From positions 1,198,377 to 1,262,376 of the forward strand of contig WUQR01000139.1 in assembly GCA_009889515.1 (NCBI GenBank): a DNA stretch of 64,000 nt, in the 5' to 3' direction. A program made the position numbers and the translations under genes. Shown here piece after piece: positions 24,561 through 33,593 of this stretch. The notes under the pieces are model-generated. The model did no database searches, was not told the origin of the DNA, and worked only from the letters and a program-made list of their open reading frames with translations. The stretch comes from Nitrososphaerota archaeon (GTDB lineage: Archaea; Thermoproteota; Nitrososphaeria_A; Caldarchaeales; Calditenuaceae). The first letter of the stretch is position 1, and the number at the start of each line of letters is the position of its first letter.

Positions 24561-25633
24561 CCTAGAGGCTCTGGGAAAGAGACGCCTAGCCGCTCTCCTA
24601 ACTCCCTCAGCCTCCGGAGAGTGTCAGGATCTATTGGGATGCCTTTCGCCAACCTCTCCTTCATGGCCCTTTCCTCCGGCTCTCCGGGCAGCATTATCTC
24701 CTCAACACCCCCCGCACGCCTCACGGACTTTATAGTGGACACTAGGCTCTCGACGCGTGATAGGAACTGTCTTTTGTCACCGAAGATCTCGGGGTTTATT
24801 ACGGTTATGAGGAATCCACCTTGCTGGGATGGATGGTTTCTGACCTCGACGCTGCTTGGCCCCCCGATGAGTGCGGAGGCCATCACTTCTACGAATAGTG
24901 CGAGTGAGTATCCCTTGTAGCCGCCGAAGGGTAGGAGACATCCCTTAAGGGCCTCTGCAGGGTCTCTGGTCGGCCTCCCCTCACTGTCAAGCGCAACGCC
25001 CTCGGGTAGCTGTTGCCCTTGGGCAGCCGCTAGGTGGACCTTGAACTTGGCTATGGCGGATGTTGCCATGTCTATGAGGATGGGGGCTGACCCGCTCCTA
25101 GGTATCCCCATGCTTATCGGATTGGTCCCGAAGACTTTGCCTACACCACCCCAAGGCGGCATCTCAGCCACGCCGTTGACCAGAGCCAGGCTGATCAGCC
25201 CCTTTTCCGCCATTCTCAAGGTGTAGTAGGCCAGCATCCCAACATGCCCCAGACCCACCGCACCCACTATAGCCACGCCTGTGTTGAGGGACTTATCTAG
25301 GGCAATATCTGAGGCCTTCACCGCACCCACTATTCCGAGGCCCATGCCACAGTCTATGAGGGCCCAGCTAGGCCCCTCACGGAGAATCTTCACATCACAC
25401 CGCGCGTTGAGATATCCCTTCTCCAGCCCCTCCACGTAGTATGGTAGCCTTATCACACCGTGAGAGTCGACTCCTCGAAGGTTTGCCAAGACAAGGTGGT
25501 CTGCAACTAGTTCTGCGTCAGGTCGCGAGACACCCGTCCTAAGGAGGCAGTCGCGGCTGAAGTTGAACAGGTCTTTGTGGCTGAAGCGTGGACTAATGCC
25601 TGCGCCCGCGGGCATGCGTTTCAGATTATGCAT
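24557..25633 (-). CDS. Malate/lactate/ureidoglycolate dehydrogenase family (Ldh2)
   Basis: A 358-residue NAD(P)-dependent 2-hydroxyacid dehydrogenase of the Ldh2 fold, unrelated to the Rossmann lactate dehydrogenases. Visible features are VLANLRGVDSHGVIRLPYYVEGL with the conserved DSHG catalytic region, GHVGMLAYYTLRMAEKGLISLALVNG, GTNPISMGIPR, DMATSAIAKFKVHLAAAQGQQLP, and GGYKGYSLALFVEVMASAL. Possible reactions are malate or sulfolactate oxidation. The seventh residue is also Met and may be the true start. A 12-base palindrome covers the start codon. Confidence 0.85.
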   Translation of the reverse strand: MHNLKRMPAGAGISPRFSHKDLFNFSRDCLLRTGVSRPDAELVADHLVLANLRGVDSHGVIRLPYYVEGLEKGYLNARCDVKILREGPSWALIDCGMGLGIVGAVKASDIALDKSLNTGVAIVGAVGLGHVGMLAYYTLRMAEKGLISLALVNGVAEMPPWGGVGKVFGTNPISMGIPRSGSAPILIDMATSAIAKFKVHLAAAQGQQLPEGVALDSEGRPTRDPAEALKGCLLPFGGYKGYSLALFVEVMASALIGGPSSVEVRNHPSQQGGFLITVINPEIFGDKRQFLSRVESLVSTIKSVRRAGGVEEIMLPGEPEERAMKERLAKGIPIDPDTLRRLRELGERLGVSFPEPLG

Positions 25634-25700
25634 AATGCGATATAGGGCTAGCTGTGTGTATGGTCTAAGATTTTTTAGGCACTTAATTTCACTGACTGTG

Positions 25701-26147
25701 ATGCAGCTTTCGACTCCACCGCGTGTGAAGGTCCTTGAGGCTGTTGGAGCCGTTGCAGGTGATAGGGTCCGTGTGCTGAGTGAGTCTGAGGCGGAGGTTA
25801 GGGCATCGGAGGGTGACAGGACCTACAGGGTCTTTCTCGACACGGCGCGGGGGTTGGCGGACTCCGACGACAACGGGACAAGGTTCAGGAACTACATAGG
25901 CTACCCCATCCTAGCCTTCATGATGGTTAAAGGCCTGCTCCCCTACGACGAGGAGATAGGCAAGGCCCTAAAAGACGTGAAGTGGAGGAGCATAAACGAG
26001 CTCTTCAAGAACTATAGGCTTGTTGAACGGTACATAAAGGAGGAGCTGAAGCGCACAGGCATCACCTCTGAGAGGGTTGATAGCTACATAGCCAGCGTCA
26101 TGGATGCCCTTTCTGGAATGACTCTCCAGAAGCCCGAACACTCCTAA
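25701..26147 (+). CDS. Conserved hypothetical protein
   Basis: The protein has 148 residues from the ATG at 25701; longer open frames upstream overlap the Ldh2 gene and read as low-complexity. It starts with MQLSTPPRVKVLEAVGAVAG, has a strand-rich middle (VRVLSESEAEVRASEGDRTYRV), and then helices with YIGYPILAFMMVKGLLPYDE and WRSINELFKNYRLVERYIKE. No cysteines, membrane helices or known motif are seen. It resembles small conserved crenarchaeal proteins of unknown function. Its last 50 bases overlap the helicase gene on the other strand. Confidence 0.6.
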   Translation: MQLSTPPRVKVLEAVGAVAGDRVRVLSESEAEVRASEGDRTYRVFLDTARGLADSDDNGTRFRNYIGYPILAFMMVKGLLPYDEEIGKALKDVKWRSINELFKNYRLVERYIKEELKRTGITSERVDSYIASVMDALSGMTLQKPEHS

Positions 26148-29100
26148 CTCCTCTTTCAAGCCATTCGAGTACCAGCCCCATCATATAGATTGAGCGAGCC
26201 TCATCGCCAGTCGCCCTCTCGATCTCAGGCCCAATCCTTTCAAGCGCTTCCCTGAGCCAGTAGGGGTTTGAGGGTTTTGCATCCGTCTTCGAGGCTGTAG
26301 CCGCGACTTCTATGGGCTGGGCAGCCGTCTCGAGTCCGAGAATCCTGCAGGCCTCGGTGAGCGGGAGCCTCTCCCCCATGACCTTCGCAAACCTTTCCAA
26401 GACATCATCAACCAGCCCTAAGGCAGCAGCTCCCATCAGCTTAGCTTTTAGAGAGCGCATGCCCAGCCGGTCGAGCATGCCTAGGAGCTCTTGCGAGTCG
26501 TAGACTAGTAGACTGAAGCCAGCGTCGAGGAGGCCTGAGATTATGGAGGAGGCCTCGATGTAGGCGTTGTCAGGGCCCTCAGGTGTCTTGAGCCCTGCAG
26601 ATCCTTTGACAGACTCGCCGTCAAAGACGCTGATGCAGTAGACTAGGAATGATGAGGAGTTATCTAGGGCAAAGTAGTTTCCTGAGATGACACATTTTTT
26701 GAGGGCTCTGCTGGGCCTTGGCACAGAGACCTCGCCTATTGGGAGCTGGAGCCTGAGCCTCTCCCTTAGGACAAGTCTGTCGAGGATCTTTGCGGCATAG
26801 TGTTTGGCTGGCGCCCAGTCAAAGCCCCTGCTCATGAGGGCGGCGTATGCCATCTCATTGATGGCCTCTAACAGACACTCGTCCAACTCGTCTGGGACAT
26901 ACTCTTCGACCAGCCTCCTAAGCTCCAGCCAGTCAAGCTTCTCTAGAAGCCCCGCAGACTCGGGCTCGTGGATCGAGACAAACTTTCGGTCGCCAACAAC
27001 TATCACGTCATACTTTATCGTCTCAAACGGTATTCCCAGCTTTCTCCTCATCACTATCTCGGTTAGCGCCATTCCGAGCCTCAGCATCGAGGGGTCGTCA
27101 GTCGGATCCGCCTCAACCAGTGTGCCATAGGTGTAGTCTGTGTAGACTCCGTCAGTGGGTGTTGGGACCGGGATGACTCGGCGCCTAGGCGACACTATCG
27201 TCCTCCCATCCACGACGAAGACGTCTAGTTTTGTGCTCCTGAGTATCCAGTTTATGTGGTTGGGTAGTTTAACATAGAGCCCGAAGCCCTCCGGAGGCTT
27301 CACGAGACAGTCCACCTCTGTATGGAGACGCCCAGCGTAGTAGTCTGAAGCGATTGAAGACTCCTCCCCCCACCTCCTCTTAACGGCCTCATACTCTTCA
27401 AGCGCCAGCGCAAACGGCTCATACCTCCTGAGAACCTGCTCCGAGATGTCCTCGACGATCACCGAGGTGACAAGCCTGCCGGCCTCGGTGCTCCGCGCAT
27501 GTCTTGTGACCATGCCGTCTGACGTGTAGTCTATGCAGCCGACCTGGAACCTCTCAACCAAGTCCACATGCGATATATCCTCTAGGTAGTGTTCTGAGCC
27601 GTCTCTCCTCCGCCTAATCCTCTTAACACCCAGGCTCGGTGCGAACTCGTAGAAGTTCAGCTTCATCCAAGCTCTCTTCCCAACACCAGTCAGGGCATAT
27701 TCCCGGAGCATCCCAAGGCTTGTGAGCAGCTTTGACTCCTCTGGCGTGAGGGTTCTTACGCCGCCGGGCCGTGTAGCCTTGAAGAGAGCTTCCACAAGCA
27801 TTATGTACTTATTGTCGGGATTGACGACGACGCGTTCTCGGCCTATCGAGATCCACTTGACCAGCGCACTTGTACCTCTCTTGAGGAGGTTATAGTCCCA
27901 AGACGAGCTGGGAATTATTACTGATTCAGTCCATTCAATACCTTCCCTCCGACCCTTCCTACCCTCCTTCTGTAAGAACTCTCTGAGACTATCGGGCAAG
28001 CCTACATGCACTATCCTGACAACATCTCCGATATCGATTCCCTGGGACAGGGTTCTGGGTGAGATGAGAAGCCTCAGGGCGCCAGTCCTAGCCCTCTCCT
28101 CCATTGCCCGCCTTGTCTCCTTGTCAATTAGATGGTGGTGTGCTGCTACCGAGGCTTCTCCAACCTCCGAGGCCACCCGCCTTCTCAGCTCCTCCGCCCT
28201 AGCTATGCTCTGGGTGAAAACTATGGTCAATCCGTCGTCATCGGCATACTTCGCGATTAGCTCTGCTGGGTCGGGATGCGGGTTCAGGCCGGCCAGGTCG
28301 AGGCCTGCGGCTCGCGCCGCCTCAATAACCTTGTAAACATTCTTGAGGAATTCGTCATAACTCTCAAGGGCGGCGGCAATGTCTCTCCCGGCCCCGATTC
28401 GCAGTATATCATCCCTCCTCTCCCTGAGGCGGTTCCAGACAGTGCGGAGGTTTCGACCCAGCACTACGTAGCACGTGTTCCTCGGGTGGAAGGGTTTGCC
28501 ATCCACGACCGCCACCTCTACCCCAGTTATGGACTGGAGGAATCCCGCCAGCTCCTCTGGGTTCTCAAGCATCGCCGTTAAGACGGCGAATCTGAGGCGG
28601 GGTGATGCCCTCTCCCTCAATATCTTGCACATAGCCAGGAGGATTGCGATGCTGCGGGGCGAGTAGAAGTCGATATCGTCCAGAACGAGCAGGTCTAGGT
28701 TGGAGAGAAACTCCCTCAGAAGGGGAGGCCTCTCACTCCCCAGCTTCTTGATCTCTAACAACAGATAGGCTGGATTGGTGACTACTATGTTTGAGGATGC
28801 CAGCTCACGTCTCAACCCTCTAGCACCTACGCTCTGGGCTAGCTTACTCCGGGTGGGCGCGTCGATGATGGACACTTTCATGTCCAAGGCCTCACAGTAG
28901 GTCTTCAGACGGTTGACCTGGTCGTTGGAGAGGGCGAGGGTCGGATAGACTGCCAAGACCCTCGCGCCCTGGCTGGCGGCGTACGCGAACCATGCCTCGG
29001 TCTTCCCAGAACCAGTCCCTGAGCGGAGTATCAGGTTCTTCCCTGCGGTAAGCGCGTTGTAGGCCTCGAGCTGGTGTCTGTAAAGCCTCTTATCTGCGAT

Positions 29101-29235
29101 CTCGAGTCCGGAGGAACTGAGGCGGGGGATGAGCTGGGAGAACGTTACATCCGTTAGCTCAGGCCTAACCGGCTCCTCAACCAGGGTATAATAATCGTAC
29201 CCTAACTCCCGTAAGATCTGCCCCGTCTCTTTCAA
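26098..29235 (-). CDS. Large superfamily 2 DEAD/DEAH-type helicase
   Basis: A 1045-residue protein starting at TTG. The first 450 residues contain the helicase core: motif I RSGTGSGKTEAW (residues 71-82), Ia YPTLALSNDQV, motif II DDID (186-189) instead of DEAD or DEVH, motif III LTAMLENPEE, IV, V LISPRTLSQGIDIGDVVRI and VI FLQKEGRKGRREG. Motif VI matches the QREGRxGR form of Lhr/Hrq1-related helicases. The remaining 550 residues show no DUF1998 or zinc cluster that I can see and may contain a nuclease or binding domain. Involvement in repair or recombination is inferred from the family. The start is supported by the conserved Q-motif-like RHQLEAYNAL. Confidence 0.75.
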   Translation of the reverse strand: MKETGQILRELGYDYYTLVEEPVRPELTDVTFSQLIPRLSSSGLEIADKRLYRHQLEAYNALTAGKNLILRSGTGSGKTEAWFAYAASQGARVLAVYPTLALSNDQVNRLKTYCEALDMKVSIIDAPTRSKLAQSVGARGLRRELASSNIVVTNPAYLLLEIKKLGSERPPLLREFLSNLDLLVLDDIDFYSPRSIAILLAMCKILRERASPRLRFAVLTAMLENPEELAGFLQSITGVEVAVVDGKPFHPRNTCYVVLGRNLRTVWNRLRERRDDILRIGAGRDIAAALESYDEFLKNVYKVIEAARAAGLDLAGLNPHPDPAELIAKYADDDGLTIVFTQSIARAEELRRRVASEVGEASVAAHHHLIDKETRRAMEERARTGALRLLISPRTLSQGIDIGDVVRIVHVGLPDSLREFLQKEGRKGRREGIEWTESVIIPSSSWDYNLLKRGTSALVKWISIGRERVVVNPDNKYIMLVEALFKATRPGGVRTLTPEESKLLTSLGMLREYALTGVGKRAWMKLNFYEFAPSLGVKRIRRRRDGSEHYLEDISHVDLVERFQVGCIDYTSDGMVTRHARSTEAGRLVTSVIVEDISEQVLRRYEPFALALEEYEAVKRRWGEESSIASDYYAGRLHTEVDCLVKPPEGFGLYVKLPNHINWILRSTKLDVFVVDGRTIVSPRRRVIPVPTPTDGVYTDYTYGTLVEADPTDDPSMLRLGMALTEIVMRRKLGIPFETIKYDVIVVGDRKFVSIHEPESAGLLEKLDWLELRRLVEEYVPDELDECLLEAINEMAYAALMSRGFDWAPAKHYAAKILDRLVLRERLRLQLPIGEVSVPRPSRALKKCVISGNYFALDNSSSFLVYCISVFDGESVKGSAGLKTPEGPDNAYIEASSIISGLLDAGFSLLVYDSQELLGMLDRLGMRSLKAKLMGAAALGLVDDVLERFAKVMGERLPLTEACRILGLETAAQPIEVAATASKTDAKPSNPYWLREALERIGPEIERATGDEARSIYMMGLVLEWLERGVRSVRASGESFQKGHP

Positions 29236-29266
29236 GTTTCCCTGTCAAGCCCTGCCCCATAGTCGG

Positions 29267-30019
29267 CTATATCCCTATTCCCTTCCCCTGAGCATCCCAC
29301 CGCCTAAGCACAAGTATGTGAACGCCCCCCAGAAGCATCCTCCGCACCTTGACCAACCTGAAGTATCTGGCCAGCCTCCTAATCAGCTCAGACTCCGTAG
29401 GCAGAAGGAGGTAGGTTGGATATATCATGCGAATCTCCCTCCACAGATTCAGGAAAGCGGAGGCCACGAGGAATGGGGCCACTATCCGCCAATACAGGCT
29501 CAGCACTGCTCTGGTGAAGGATCCGTCTGGCTTGGCGAGGTCGATCACAGTGAATACTCCGCCGGGTCTCAGTATGGAGGCAAGCCTCTCGAGGGAGTAG
29601 GGCAGGTTGAATACGTCTCTGAGGGCGAAGGCCATGAAGGTTGACCCTACCGAGGACTGCCTGAACGGGGCATACTCTAGGACACCGATCACGGCATCGG
29701 AGTTGTGCCGCTTCACTCTCTCCACTGCCAGTCTGACCATCTTCTCTGAGGGGTCGAGCATCACTAAGAAGAATCGCCGATCCCCGAGTGTCTCCTGTAT
29801 GAGTACTGAGAGGGAGCCATCACCAGCCCCCGCATCCAGCACTACTCCACCATCCACTCCAGACATTCTTATTCCGAGAACCCTGATAGCCCTGTCCAGC
29901 CCCAGTGAGATTACCCGGTTCACGGTGGGGTATCTCGGACCCAAGGCCTCTATGGCCCTAACCACATCCGCCCAGTCCTCACCAAGGCCACCGCTACCTT
30001 CCCTGCCAGGCAATCGCAA
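29267..30019 (-). CDS. UbiE-like class I SAM-dependent methyltransferase
   Basis: The 250-residue protein has the SAM-binding motif VVLDAGAGDGSLSVLIQ at about residue 60, MLDPSEKMVRLA as the acidic loop, and FMAFALRDVFNLPYSLERLASILRPGGVFTVIDLAKP as in UbiE/MenG methyltransferases. A hydrophobic segment VAPFLVASAFLNLW follows, as in quinone methyltransferases. It is likely to methylate an isoprenoid quinone (menaquinone, thermoplasmaquinone or a thiophene-containing quinone), but other substrates are possible. It is divergent from the DUF4443 regulator gene, with 68 bases between. Confidence 0.75.
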   Translation of the reverse strand: MRLPGREGSGGLGEDWADVVRAIEALGPRYPTVNRVISLGLDRAIRVLGIRMSGVDGGVVLDAGAGDGSLSVLIQETLGDRRFFLVMLDPSEKMVRLAVERVKRHNSDAVIGVLEYAPFRQSSVGSTFMAFALRDVFNLPYSLERLASILRPGGVFTVIDLAKPDGSFTRAVLSLYWRIVAPFLVASAFLNLWREIRMIYPTYLLLPTESELIRRLARYFRLVKVRRMLLGGVHILVLRRWDAQGKGIGI

Positions 30020-30060
30020 GCAATAATCTGTTAGAGGGAAGTGATATAACTAGTTCACAA

Positions 30061-30070
30061 ATATTTATTT
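30061..30070 (+). promoter_or_regulatory. TATA box of the DUF4443 regulator
   Basis: ATATTTATTT lies 18-27 bases before the GTG at 30088, consistent with a short or absent leader. Confidence 0.45.
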
Positions 30071-30087
30071 CGGGTAGATGCTGATTC

Positions 30088-30729
30088 GTGCAGAGCTCGT
30101 TGCGGGTGTTGGAGGTCATCAGGAGGGCGTCGGGGCAGGGCCAGCCGGGGCCACCACCCGGCTTTAGCCACTTCCACGTCGTGAGGGCCATCTACCTGAT
30201 TGCAGACAGCCCTGGGATAGGGAGGAAGAGACTGGCTGAGGCTCTCGGTTTAGGGGAAGGGGTTACCCGGACTCTCCTCTCACGGCTGAAGGCCGAGGGG
30301 TTAATAGAGACTGATAAGGCGGGATGCTTTCTCACTGGGACGGCCAAGGCACTATACTCCGAGCTAATAACCAAGATAGGAAGGCCCCGGGTCCTCGACA
30401 TTCGAAATACCTGGCCTTATCCATTCAGCGTGGGGATAGTCGTTAGAGGCGCGGCCGACCTTGTGAGGAGGGGGCTGGAGCAGCGTGATGCAGCCATCAG
30501 GGCAGGAGCGAAAGGGGCTATGACCCTTGTCTATCATTCGGATAGGCTGCTCATGCCGGGTATAAGCGATGTGACAGCCGAGCACCCCGACTTCGCCAGC
30601 AAGATACTGGAGGAGATGAAGCCTGAGGAAGGCGACGCCATAATAGTATCAGGCGCAGAAAATCTTCACGACGCAGAGAATGGAGCCGTGGCCGCAGCCC
30701 TAGCCACACTCGGCCTCGAGCATATCTGA
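30088..30729 (+). CDS. HTH regulator with DUF4443 ligand-binding domain
   Basis: A 213-residue protein starting at GTG. Residues 30-85 form a winged helix (VVRAIYLIADSPGIGRKRLAEALGLGEGVTRTLLSRLKAEGL) and the C-terminal half (NTWPYPFSVGIVVRGAADLVRRGLEQRDAA through DAENGAVAAALATLGLE) corresponds to the DUF4443 domain found in archaeal regulators. Such C-terminal domains probably bind a small ligand, but it is not known. The divergent methyltransferase is a plausible target. Confidence 0.75.
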   Translation: MQSSLRVLEVIRRASGQGQPGPPPGFSHFHVVRAIYLIADSPGIGRKRLAEALGLGEGVTRTLLSRLKAEGLIETDKAGCFLTGTAKALYSELITKIGRPRVLDIRNTWPYPFSVGIVVRGAADLVRRGLEQRDAAIRAGAKGAMTLVYHSDRLLMPGISDVTAEHPDFASKILEEMKPEEGDAIIVSGAENLHDAENGAVAAALATLGLEHI

Positions 30730-30741
30730 GGAGGAAGACTG

Positions 30742-31161
30742 CTATTCTATCTTTATGCGATATTCACGGACCTTCCTCGGAATCCGCAGCTCTAGAACAC
30801 CCTCCCTGAACCTCTGCCTCGCATCCTCCCACGAGGCATCTCCCGGAAGCTCAACCTCTAGCCTGTAGCATGTGGCGCATGTCCTAACCCCCTCTCTGTA
30901 TGGGACTGCGTAGTTGCAGGGGGCGTAGATTCTCAGGAGCCTTCCACTCGCCCTTATCTCCATCTTGCCCCTATCGGCGCCCGGCATATCCACCCTCAGG
31001 ACATACTCCTCAGGCCCCTCGAGAAATTCGTAGAACGGCTCGAGACATCGGCTTGAAAGCTCCAACTCCTTCAGCCGCGCCAGCATACTCTCAATCTCCT
31101 CCTCAAACTCCTCCTCCATCTCCCTCATAATGTCGAAGATGCTCCTCCTACGCCGGTACAT
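30742..31161 (-). CDS. hsp20: Small heat shock protein, Hsp20/alpha-crystallin family
   Basis: The 139-residue protein has an acidic, coiled N-terminal helix (MREMEEEFEEEIESMLARLKELE) and an alpha-crystallin domain: EEYVLRVDMPGADRGKMEI, YRLEVELPGDA, and VLELRIPRKVREYRIKIE. The last three residues have the I-x-I motif (KIE preceded by RIKI) that docks in oligomers. Hsp20 holds unfolding proteins. The middle region has an odd stretch with three cysteines (APCNYAV, RTCATCY), which could be metal- or redox-sensitive. It follows PAC2 after 6 bases. Confidence 0.85.
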   Translation of the reverse strand: MYRRRRSIFDIMREMEEEFEEEIESMLARLKELELSSRCLEPFYEFLEGPEEYVLRVDMPGADRGKMEIRASGRLLRIYAPCNYAVPYREGVRTCATCYRLEVELPGDASWEDARQRFREGVLELRIPRKVREYRIKIE

Positions 31162-31167
31162 CCCCCA

Positions 31168-31935
31168 TCACCTGATGTATCCGGGAGGCGACTCGAGCTG
31201 GAGCCCCACAGGCATCCTCGCGAGGTTTGCGCTGGTCCTGCGCATCAGGTCCCTCATCTGCATCTTCAGCTGCTCAGCCTGCTCTAGGAGAGTGTCTACC
31301 GGGATCTTCGAGCCTAGCAGCTTGTTTAGGAATGTTATAACTTCGGCGGCTGCGCCGGGGTCGGGGTAGTTCATGTGGCTCTGAACAAGTGCGAGGAGAA
31401 CCTTCACATCCCTCTTAGCCGCACTCTTCAGAATCGCTGCCTTAACGCCTGTTAGGTAGCCGTTCTCAAACTTCTGTACATAATCAGTAGCCATGGCCAT
31501 CCTCATCAACTCCTCATCGTTAGAGAGGACATAGACCTTCGGCTTCTCAATATCCAGCCTATCAGGCTCCGGAATCCCACCAACCGATATAATTGGCGAC
31601 TTAATCATGGAAGCAATCTCGACGATGGAGTTAGCCATACCCCACATGCCCTTCGGCGGCACAGGCACATCGGAGTAGAGCAGTAGCAGCTGCCGCGCCT
31701 CCAGCGATACCCTATACAGCCTGCATGGCTCCATAATCCTAGACTCCCACACAGTCACGATGGGTGGAAGCTCAGGAATCTCAATATGACCCACGGCCTC
31801 ACCCTTCAACGTCGAAGCGATATAGGAGGTCACAATCGTGCCGACCAGACCTACCTCAGGAAGACCCTCCACTATCGGCGACCCCTGCTCAACCTTCTTC
31901 TTCTCGAAGAAATAGGACGCTACAGCACCACTCAA
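31168..31935 (-). CDS. PAC2 family proteasome assembly chaperone
   Basis: The 255-residue protein matches the PAC2 fold: VEGLPEVGLVGTIVTSYIASTLKGEAVGHI (with the GLPGVG-like loop as GLPEVG), ELPPIVTVW, RQLLLLYSDVPVPP, and the C-terminal helix with MQMRDLMRRTSANLA. PAC2 proteins in eukaryotes assemble 20S proteasomes; archaeal PbaA/PbaB act as related chaperones. It shares an operon with Hsp20. The N terminus starts at an alternative codon (MSGAVASYFFEKKK), with an upstream TATA-like GATTAATA about 28 bases away. Confidence 0.82.
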   Translation of the reverse strand: MSGAVASYFFEKKKVEQGSPIVEGLPEVGLVGTIVTSYIASTLKGEAVGHIEIPELPPIVTVWESRIMEPCRLYRVSLEARQLLLLYSDVPVPPKGMWGMANSIVEIASMIKSPIISVGGIPEPDRLDIEKPKVYVLSNDEELMRMAMATDYVQKFENGYLTGVKAAILKSAAKRDVKVLLALVQSHMNYPDPGAAAEVITFLNKLLGSKIPVDTLLEQAEQLKMQMRDLMRRTSANLARMPVGLQLESPPGYIR

Positions 31936-32009
31936 GCCAGAGTATTAATCGAGGGTCTAAGAAAAAAATCTTTCAGGATTTTACAGAGCTGCAACCGCCC
32001 TAAGATATG

Positions 32010-33593
32010 TTATTTTTGGGGTAGAAAGAGTTTCACCAGCGAGCCTAGTCCAACTGTTCTGACGACGTTAATTATGAATACGGCGAACCCGGCTGCCATC
32101 ATCAAAGCCCCAATAAGCGCTACACCCATGTATGGCTCATATATTCCGAGGCCCATCGGGTAGAGGGTTCTCCTCAGCATGCCTTGTGTACCCGCCAACC
32201 CCATAGCAAGACCCATCACAACCCCGCCAACACCCATCAATAGTAAGTGGGCATCTGCAAGCTTCTCGTTGAGGGCTTTCCCGGTGAGGAGTGGGAACAG
32301 GGCATAAATTGCCGCGAAAATCGTCAACGAAAGCCCAACGAGAAGTTGAATATGACCATGAATCCCGATTACCCACTGGGTATTGTGGAAGAAGCGGTTC
32401 GAGGCATAGTTTGCCTGTATTATCCCCGCCAAACCACCTATAGCATACCCAGTTATAGAAACTAGGACGAATTTCAGCGGGGCAGAGTACTTGACCGGCC
32501 TAGCCCTCCAGATAGTAGCTAGTACCGCGAACATTGTAAGCCCCATAGTTATCAATTCTCCCCAAGTAAAGATCTGGCCTTGGATCTGTAGGACAAGGGG
32601 CTGTGGCGTATCTGCCAGCATGTGATGATTCCAGACGAACAGCGATACAACTAGGTCCGCAAGAATGACAGTCCTTACAACTGATTCGCCGTATAGCTGT
32701 CTATTCAGAAGCAGCGGTACGAGGAGATACCAGGTCCCGGCTGTGAATATGAGGACATTACCGTCTGCAATTAAGTCTAGGCCCCACCAGAAGACATTCT
32801 TGTAGACTAGCGGGTCGATCAGGGAGTAGCTCAGGGAGGAGCCTGAAAACAGGTGGGCGGCACCGAAAAGGGCTAAGAGCACTCCAACACCGCCTATCAC
32901 GAGTGCGTTTAGAGTAGTGTCGACGCAACCCCTAAACACCGAGACTACGAAGACCGGATAGTTGAATACTCTTGCTGTGTAATGTGGGATACCCCTCACC
33001 TTGGCCCAGAGTTTATCGAGGTTGAATGCCGTGAGCATGAGCTCCTTGAAAACATAGCCAGCACCTACCTTTTCACCCCCATTCATCTCAACCCTAGCGG
33101 GGAGAAAAATTGTCGCGAACATGTTGAAGAAGAACACCAGTACAGCTGCTAAAACTAGTGCCACACCCACTCCGAAAGAGAATATTGCCGCCGGATTCCA
33201 GCCAGCCAACTCCACCGCGACTGGTATAGGCCAGTAGAGGGTGTAGAGGGGAGCGTAGTGGGTTACAAATGTAGTGGTCCATATAATGGCGAGCCCAGAG
33301 ATCATAAGCCAGAAACTCGCATAGGAGGCTCGCTTGCTATAGATATCTCTCTTCAACACGTAGGGGACTAAGAAGTAAAATGCACCCATTACCGCCATGT
33401 AGGCCCAGCCATAGATGCCCACGAATGGGTGGGCAGTCATCATGGAGTAGAAATGCCGCTCATCAAAGAGGTCTGTGAGGAGATTTAGAATTCTGAGCCT
33501 CATCAATATCCCTTCAATTCCAGCAAGAGCGAAGAAAATCAACGCCACTACGACAAACCTTAATGCAAGTATCTTTCGCTCATCCTCATTCAT
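32010..33593 (-). CDS. Heme-copper oxidase superfamily subunit I with Asp in place of CuB His, candidate NO reductase
   Basis: The 527-residue membrane protein has about 12-13 helices and aligns by hand best with B-family oxidases. Heme ligands: His55 (TM2, MTAHPFVGIYGW) and His412/His414 in HNTQWVIGIHGHIQL. CuB ligands: His323-His324 in WNHHMLAD are kept. The TM6 position that is His in cytochrome ba3 (TGHPIVY) reads GLDLIAD here: the ligand His becomes Asp273, and the crosslinked Tyr four residues later becomes Asp277. Tyr is required for O2 reduction in typical oxidases. Carboxylate-containing variants of this site are known from the sNOR/gNOR groups proposed as nitric oxide reductases. 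NO reduction is therefore the leading inference. It overlaps the subunit II gene by 4 bases. Confidence 0.88.
   Translation of the reverse strand: MNEDERKILALRFVVVALIFFALAGIEGILMRLRILNLLTDLFDERHFYSMMTAHPFVGIYGWAYMAVMGAFYFLVPYVLKRDIYSKRASYASFWLMISGLAIIWTTTFVTHYAPLYTLYWPIPVAVELAGWNPAAIFSFGVGVALVLAAVLVFFFNMFATIFLPARVEMNGGEKVGAGYVFKELMLTAFNLDKLWAKVRGIPHYTARVFNYPVFVVSVFRGCVDTTLNALVIGGVGVLLALFGAAHLFSGSSLSYSLIDPLVYKNVFWWGLDLIADGNVLIFTAGTWYLLVPLLLNRQLYGESVVRTVILADLVVSLFVWNHHMLADTPQPLVLQIQGQIFTWGELITMGLTMFAVLATIWRARPVKYSAPLKFVLVSITGYAIGGLAGIIQANYASNRFFHNTQWVIGIHGHIQLLVGLSLTIFAAIYALFPLLTGKALNEKLADAHLLLMGVGGVVMGLAMGLAGTQGMLRRTLYPMGLGIYEPYMGVALIGALMMAAGFAVFIINVVRTVGLGSLVKLFLPQK

Noticed and set aside
25563..25700. 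N-terminal extension of the unknown protein to 25563
   Set aside because: The extra 46 residues overlap the Ldh2 gene and read as basic, low-quality sequence. ATG 25701 gives a normal N terminus.
32010..33593. Annotation of the heme-copper subunit as a cytochrome c oxidase
   Set aside because: The active-site Tyr and one CuB His are replaced by Asp, and subunit II has no CuA cysteines, so O2 reduction with cytochrome c is unlikely.
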